From assembly GCF_028993555.1 (NCBI RefSeq), contig NZ_CP118610.1, positions 1,426,001 through 1,490,000 of the forward strand: a DNA stretch of 64,000 nucleotides, in the 5' to 3' direction. This DNA is from Ensifer adhaerens. GTDB lineage: Bacteria; Pseudomonadota; Alphaproteobacteria; Rhizobiales; Rhizobiaceae. Of this stretch, positions 60,202 through 64,000 are shown piece after piece. The position numbers and the translations under genes were made by a program. The notes beneath the pieces were generated by a model, which saw nothing but the letters and a program-made list of their open reading frames with translations, made no database searches and was not told where the DNA came from. How positions within the stretch are numbered: the stretch's first letter is position 1; each line of letters begins with the position of its first letter.

Positions 60202-61848
60202 ATGCAGTCGACAATCGTGATGGTCAATCTTTTTGGAGCAGTCGCACTGCTGCTCTTCGGCCTGTCGCTCGTCAAGGATGGCGTGACACGCGCCTTCGGT
60301 GCGCGCTTGCGCACCGGCCTCGCACAAGGAACCAACGGGGCTGTGCGCTCTTTCGCGACCGGGCTTGTCGCGACGCTGGCCCTGCAGAGTTCGACGGCCA
60401 CCGCCTTGATGACCGCTTCCTTCGTGGAGAAGGGGCTCGTGCGTTCGCGCATGGCGCAGATCGTTCTGCTCGGCGCCAATGTCGGGACGGCCATGACTGC
60501 CTGGATCGTCGCGACCGGCATCGAGTGGCTGTCGCCGCTGGTGATCCTCGTCGGCGTGGTTTTGCACCGCGCCAGCCGCTCGAACGCCCGCCAGGGTCTC
60601 GGGGCGGCCCTTGTCGGCATCGGCCTCATGCTGCTGTCGTTGCACCTGCTGGGCTCGGCGACCGAGCCGATGCGTGATTCTCCGGCGCTCGCCGCCTTTC
60701 TCGGCATGCTCGACAGTGCCTGGCCCGTCGCGCTCCTCATATCTGCCGGGCTTGCCTTTGCTTCGTCCTCCAGCCTGGCCGTCGTCATGCTGGTGCTGTC
60801 ACTTTCGTCCGCGGGCATTCTCACGGTGGGGCTGACGGTGGCGCTCGTGCTTGGCGCCAATCTCGGAGGAGCGATCCCGCCAGTCATGGCGACCTTGGCT
60901 TCAGCCCCGTCCGCGCGCCGTGTCACTCTCGGCAATCTCGCCATTCGCGCAGTCGGCTGCCTGATCGCGCTGCCGCTGACGAGCATGAGCGTCGAATTTC
61001 TGCAGAGCCTGCCGCTGCCGCGCCAGAACCTGCCGGTTGATATCCATCTCGCCTTCAATCTCGCCGTCGCGATCCTCGCCTGGCCTTTTGCCGGCTTGTT
61101 GTCGCAACTGATGGTCCGCTTCGTTCCCGACACGGAGACGGAAGAGAGCGGGCCGCGCTATCTCGATGAAAATGCCCTGCATACGCCGGTCATGGCGCTT
61201 TCCGGAGCGACCCGGGAGGTACTGCGGGTGGGCGATCTCGTCGAAACGATGCTGATGCGCGCGGCCAACGCTTTCGAGAACAACGATCTGTCGGAAATTC
61301 GCGACATCGCCAAGTTCGAGAAGCAGGTCGACCAGCTGCAGCAGGAAGTGAAGATCTTTCTGTCTCGGCTCGGGCGCGATGGCTTGAGCCAGGAAGATGG
61401 CCGGCGCTCGATCGTCATCATCGACTACGCCATCAACCTCGAACATATGGGCGATATCATCGAGAAGGGCCTTTGCGAGGAGATCGGCAAGAAGGTCAAC
61501 AACGGTCTGAAGTTCTCGGAGGAGGGCTATCAGGAGCTGAAAAGCCTGTTCAATCTTACGATCGACAATCTTCGCGTTGCCCAATCCATTTTCGTCAGCC
61601 GCAATGCCGATCTCGCCCGGCAGCTCATCGAGGTGAAGGTGAGCGTTCGCCACATGGAGAAGCGTTCGGCCGAGCGGCATATCGAGCGGTTGCGCGACGG
61701 GCTGGTCCAGAGCCTGCAGACCAGCTCGCTGCATCTCGACATGTTGCGGGATCTCAAGCGCGTCAACGCGCATATCGCGTCCGTCGCCTATCCGATCCTC
61801 GAGGAGAACGGGCTCTTGACCGAGAGCCGTTTGCGGCCCGAGGCCTAG
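60202..61848 (+). CDS. Na/Pi cotransporter-family protein with PhoU-like C-terminus
   Basis: A 548-residue membrane protein. The N-terminal part has two repeats of the NaPi-II family: GLVATLALQSSTATALMTAS and LAFASSSSLAVVMLVLSLSS, with the QSST signature in the first. About nine membrane helices run to residue 310. The C-terminal 200 residues form two PhoU-like helix bundles (LVETMLMRAANAFENNDLSE, VDQLQQEVKIFLSRLG, VIIDYAINLEHMGDIIEKGL). The protein probably moves phosphate with sodium, or regulates this. AGGAAGG precedes the ATG at 60202; an upstream in-frame extension is rejected. Confidence 0.88.
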   Translation: MQSTIVMVNLFGAVALLLFGLSLVKDGVTRAFGARLRTGLAQGTNGAVRSFATGLVATLALQSSTATALMTASFVEKGLVRSRMAQIVLLGANVGTAMTAWIVATGIEWLSPLVILVGVVLHRASRSNARQGLGAALVGIGLMLLSLHLLGSATEPMRDSPALAAFLGMLDSAWPVALLISAGLAFASSSSLAVVMLVLSLSSAGILTVGLTVALVLGANLGGAIPPVMATLASAPSARRVTLGNLAIRAVGCLIALPLTSMSVEFLQSLPLPRQNLPVDIHLAFNLAVAILAWPFAGLLSQLMVRFVPDTETEESGPRYLDENALHTPVMALSGATREVLRVGDLVETMLMRAANAFENNDLSEIRDIAKFEKQVDQLQQEVKIFLSRLGRDGLSQEDGRRSIVIIDYAINLEHMGDIIEKGLCEEIGKKVNNGLKFSEEGYQELKSLFNLTIDNLRVAQSIFVSRNADLARQLIEVKVSVRHMEKRSAERHIERLRDGLVQSLQTSSLHLDMLRDLKRVNAHIASVAYPILEENGLLTESRLRPEA

Positions 61849-61858
61849 CCGTCAAATC

Positions 61859-63622
61859 TCAGGAGCCGGCGGCGGGCGTCACGGCCTTTAGCTCGTTGCG
61901 GATGAAGGCGTCGTAGCATCTCGTCAGCGTCACGCGGCTATGGCCGGGCTCGAGGCTCGGCTGATAGAGCGAAAGCAGCATGCGATTGACGTTGGTGACC
62001 GGACAAGTCGGTACGAGCGCGATGTCGAGTGAACGGATGGCGGTGCGGACATCTTCATCCGGTGCAGGGACGGCGCGGAAAGGATCGGCGCCGATCGCGA
62101 CATGTTTCGGGGCGCGGCGATCCATCAGCCACGGAAACGGATTGGTAAAGTCGATGTTGAGGATCGTCTCGAAACGCACGCCGTTTGCCGCCTCATAAGT
62201 GCGCATCGCATCGATGGCCACATCCACATTCGTCAGCCAACCGGCCTGAAAATCGAAATCGCTGTAAAGCAGGAAGGACGGCAGCTCGCCGGCATCCGCC
62301 AAGGCGTCGAATGCTGGGCGCTGCATTGCATAGACATCACGCAGGCGCTCGGCGCGCAGTGCGAGAATCGGCCGCAGATTGACCGCTCCCATCGTTTTGA
62401 GGTTCCGGCTCTCAAGAGGTACATTGTTGACGGCGCCGATCCAGGCACGAGCGCTCTTTTGAACGACGGCCGTGGCTGGCGGCAGCGCTGCGGCCAGAGC
62501 AAGAACGGCCACTGTGATCGCACGGGGTTTGGATGCGCTGCCGCTCACTTCGTCGACAGCGATTTTCAGCAGCAAAGGCAGCAGAAAGATAAAGGCCTGG
62601 CTGCCAGTGTTCTGGCTTTCGAAAAGAATGCCGGCGAGGACGAAGGCAGCCAGCCAGAGGAACGGCTGGTTGATAACGTCCGCAAGTGCCGACACTGAGG
62701 GTCGCCCACCAAGCTGTCGCAAGCACCGGACGAAGGATGGAAGGTGCACTGCGAAAAGCACCAGCGCGAGCAGTCCGGCCGGAACAAGCAGGCCGGCATT
62801 GAGCGACGCTGCCTGCAGCAGGCGCGGCAACAGGCTGCCGTCATTGAGGGCGAGCAGCGCCAGTATGTCGTCAATGTAGGCAGACACCACGCCCATCGAA
62901 ATCTCGACCAAGCCCAGCACGGCAAAGAACAGCAACGCTGCGGCTATCGCTGATTTTAGAGCGATACGGCCTGCGGCAAACGCCATCAGGCAAAGAACCG
63001 TGCCGGCGACAACGCCCGTGATCTTCACGAAGAAGAGAGAGGCCATCGCCGCTGCAACGACGAACACGAGGACACGGCGGTCGCGAACATGAACCAATGC
63101 CGCTGCCAGCACGTAAAGGAGCTGGCAGACCTGTCGGTTGTAGATGCCGAAGCCGTCGGAGCCGGGATAGGGGTAGAAATCGCCGGTGTTGAACGGCAGC
63201 GCCGAAAAGACCAGGAATGGCAGCAGGAGCGCGTAGGCAAGCCGCGCCGAGCGCCTTTGCACGTCGAAGATGACGAGCGCCATCATCGGCCCGGTGACGA
63301 CAAGCAGACACCAGCTCGCCAGCAACAACGGCTGGCCGTTGGGAAAGGTGCCCTGCAGACCCGTGAACAGGTAATAGCCAAGCGCACCGACCGGCGTGAA
63401 AAAGTCGACGGACGGCACTTGCCCGTCCCGTATGCGATTGGCGGCATCGAGGTAAAGATAGTGATCCCAGAACATCGGGCCGATCGGCTGCGGGATCGTG
63501 ATGGAGAGCAGCAGCGCGAGCACACCAAGAGTGAAAACAAGCAGAAACAGCGGTGAGCGGACGAAAGTGAGGGCCACGCTCACCGGTCGTGCCTGTACAT
63601 CCGGTTCGGTACGGCTATGCAT
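61859..63622 (-). CDS. Large polytopic membrane protein, hypothetical
   Basis: A 587-residue protein with about ten to eleven transmembrane helices in the first 400 residues and a soluble C-terminal part of about 180 residues. FWDHYLYLDAANRIRDGQVP and SVDFFTPVGALGYYLFTGL in the first periplasmic loop, with acidic residues, look like the GT-C type glycosyltransferase layout, but I do not see a definite family. The start is uncertain: ATG at 63622 with GGGGGAG upstream, or a GTG at 63673. It ends 10 bases from the convergent Na/Pi gene. Confidence 0.6.
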   Translation of the reverse strand: MHSRTEPDVQARPVSVALTFVRSPLFLLVFTLGVLALLLSITIPQPIGPMFWDHYLYLDAANRIRDGQVPSVDFFTPVGALGYYLFTGLQGTFPNGQPLLLASWCLLVVTGPMMALVIFDVQRRSARLAYALLLPFLVFSALPFNTGDFYPYPGSDGFGIYNRQVCQLLYVLAAALVHVRDRRVLVFVVAAAMASLFFVKITGVVAGTVLCLMAFAAGRIALKSAIAAALLFFAVLGLVEISMGVVSAYIDDILALLALNDGSLLPRLLQAASLNAGLLVPAGLLALVLFAVHLPSFVRCLRQLGGRPSVSALADVINQPFLWLAAFVLAGILFESQNTGSQAFIFLLPLLLKIAVDEVSGSASKPRAITVAVLALAAALPPATAVVQKSARAWIGAVNNVPLESRNLKTMGAVNLRPILALRAERLRDVYAMQRPAFDALADAGELPSFLLYSDFDFQAGWLTNVDVAIDAMRTYEAANGVRFETILNIDFTNPFPWLMDRRAPKHVAIGADPFRAVPAPDEDVRTAIRSLDIALVPTCPVTNVNRMLLSLYQPSLEPGHSRVTLTRCYDAFIRNELKAVTPAAGS

Positions 63623-63719
63623 CGCTGTTTCGTCTCCCCCTGGGAGCGATGCACCCGCACTGCTTGCTGACACAGGCTCCGCGCCTTCTTATGCCATCAT
63701 CCGGTTTTAAGCCGGTTAA

Positions 63720-64000
<281 letters not shown>

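Overview
The window looks like chromosomal DNA of a member of the Rhizobiaceae, most likely Ensifer/Sinorhizobium. The GC-rich coding, the phosphatidylcholine synthase, the class I PHA synthase, the MocR regulator, the linked trpD-trpC-moaC-moeA genes, the hom/recJ neighbourhood and rhizobial palindromic intergenic repeats all point that way. This assignment is from recognition of sequence only; no database search was run.

Layout. 1-4.7 kb: a plus-strand accessory metabolic cluster (end of a UGT-type glycosyltransferase, two tandem cupins, an aldehyde dehydrogenase, a saccharopine-dehydrogenase-like enzyme). 4.7-9.8 kb: a MocR-type PLP regulator facing a divergent set of small enzymes and a transporter (VOC, LysE, PhzF, Nudix, DinB), then a frameshifted MarR remnant. 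10.0-13.4 kb: the sfsA-map-radC run, with radC broken and its middle replaced by a segment carrying a fused nucleotidyltransferase-HEPN gene. 13.4-20.5 kb: phaC, a lipoprotein, an aminotransferase, hom and recJ. 21.0-22.0 kb: a tRNA-Glu(CUC) followed by three tRNA-Glu(UUC) copies in 274-bp tandem repeats. 22.0-29.6 kb: M15-type lipoprotein, glyoxalase I, double cold-shock protein, DUF192 protein, outer-membrane protein, DUF1062 protein, GGDEF protein, tRNA-Pro, NDUFS4-like subunit, tRNA-Arg.

29.7-37.5 kb is the most unusual part: a block bounded by a 17-bp repeat of the 3' end of tRNA-Arg(UCU). It has no intact integrase, only two tyrosine-recombinase remnants on opposite strands next to the tRNA. 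Inside are mostly small membrane-anchored or exported proteins, several very short genes, a caspase/CHAT-like gene without a start codon, and a FecR-domain protein with a Lys/Pro/Asp-repeat tail. I read it as a decayed tRNA-borne genomic island.

37.6-64 kb returns to chromosomal genes: an alpha/beta hydrolase, a GlxA-type AraC regulator, small exported proteins, tRNA-Lys, ccdA, an AEC transporter, a UbiH-type hydroxylase, pcs, a quinone oxidoreductase, a complete BMP-family (nucleoside-type) ABC importer, a FadR-type regulator, a CorC/HlyC-type protein, the minus-strand run ppiD-like/trpD/trpC/moaC/moeA, a Na/Pi cotransporter-PhoU protein, a large membrane protein, and the first 134 bases of glmU.
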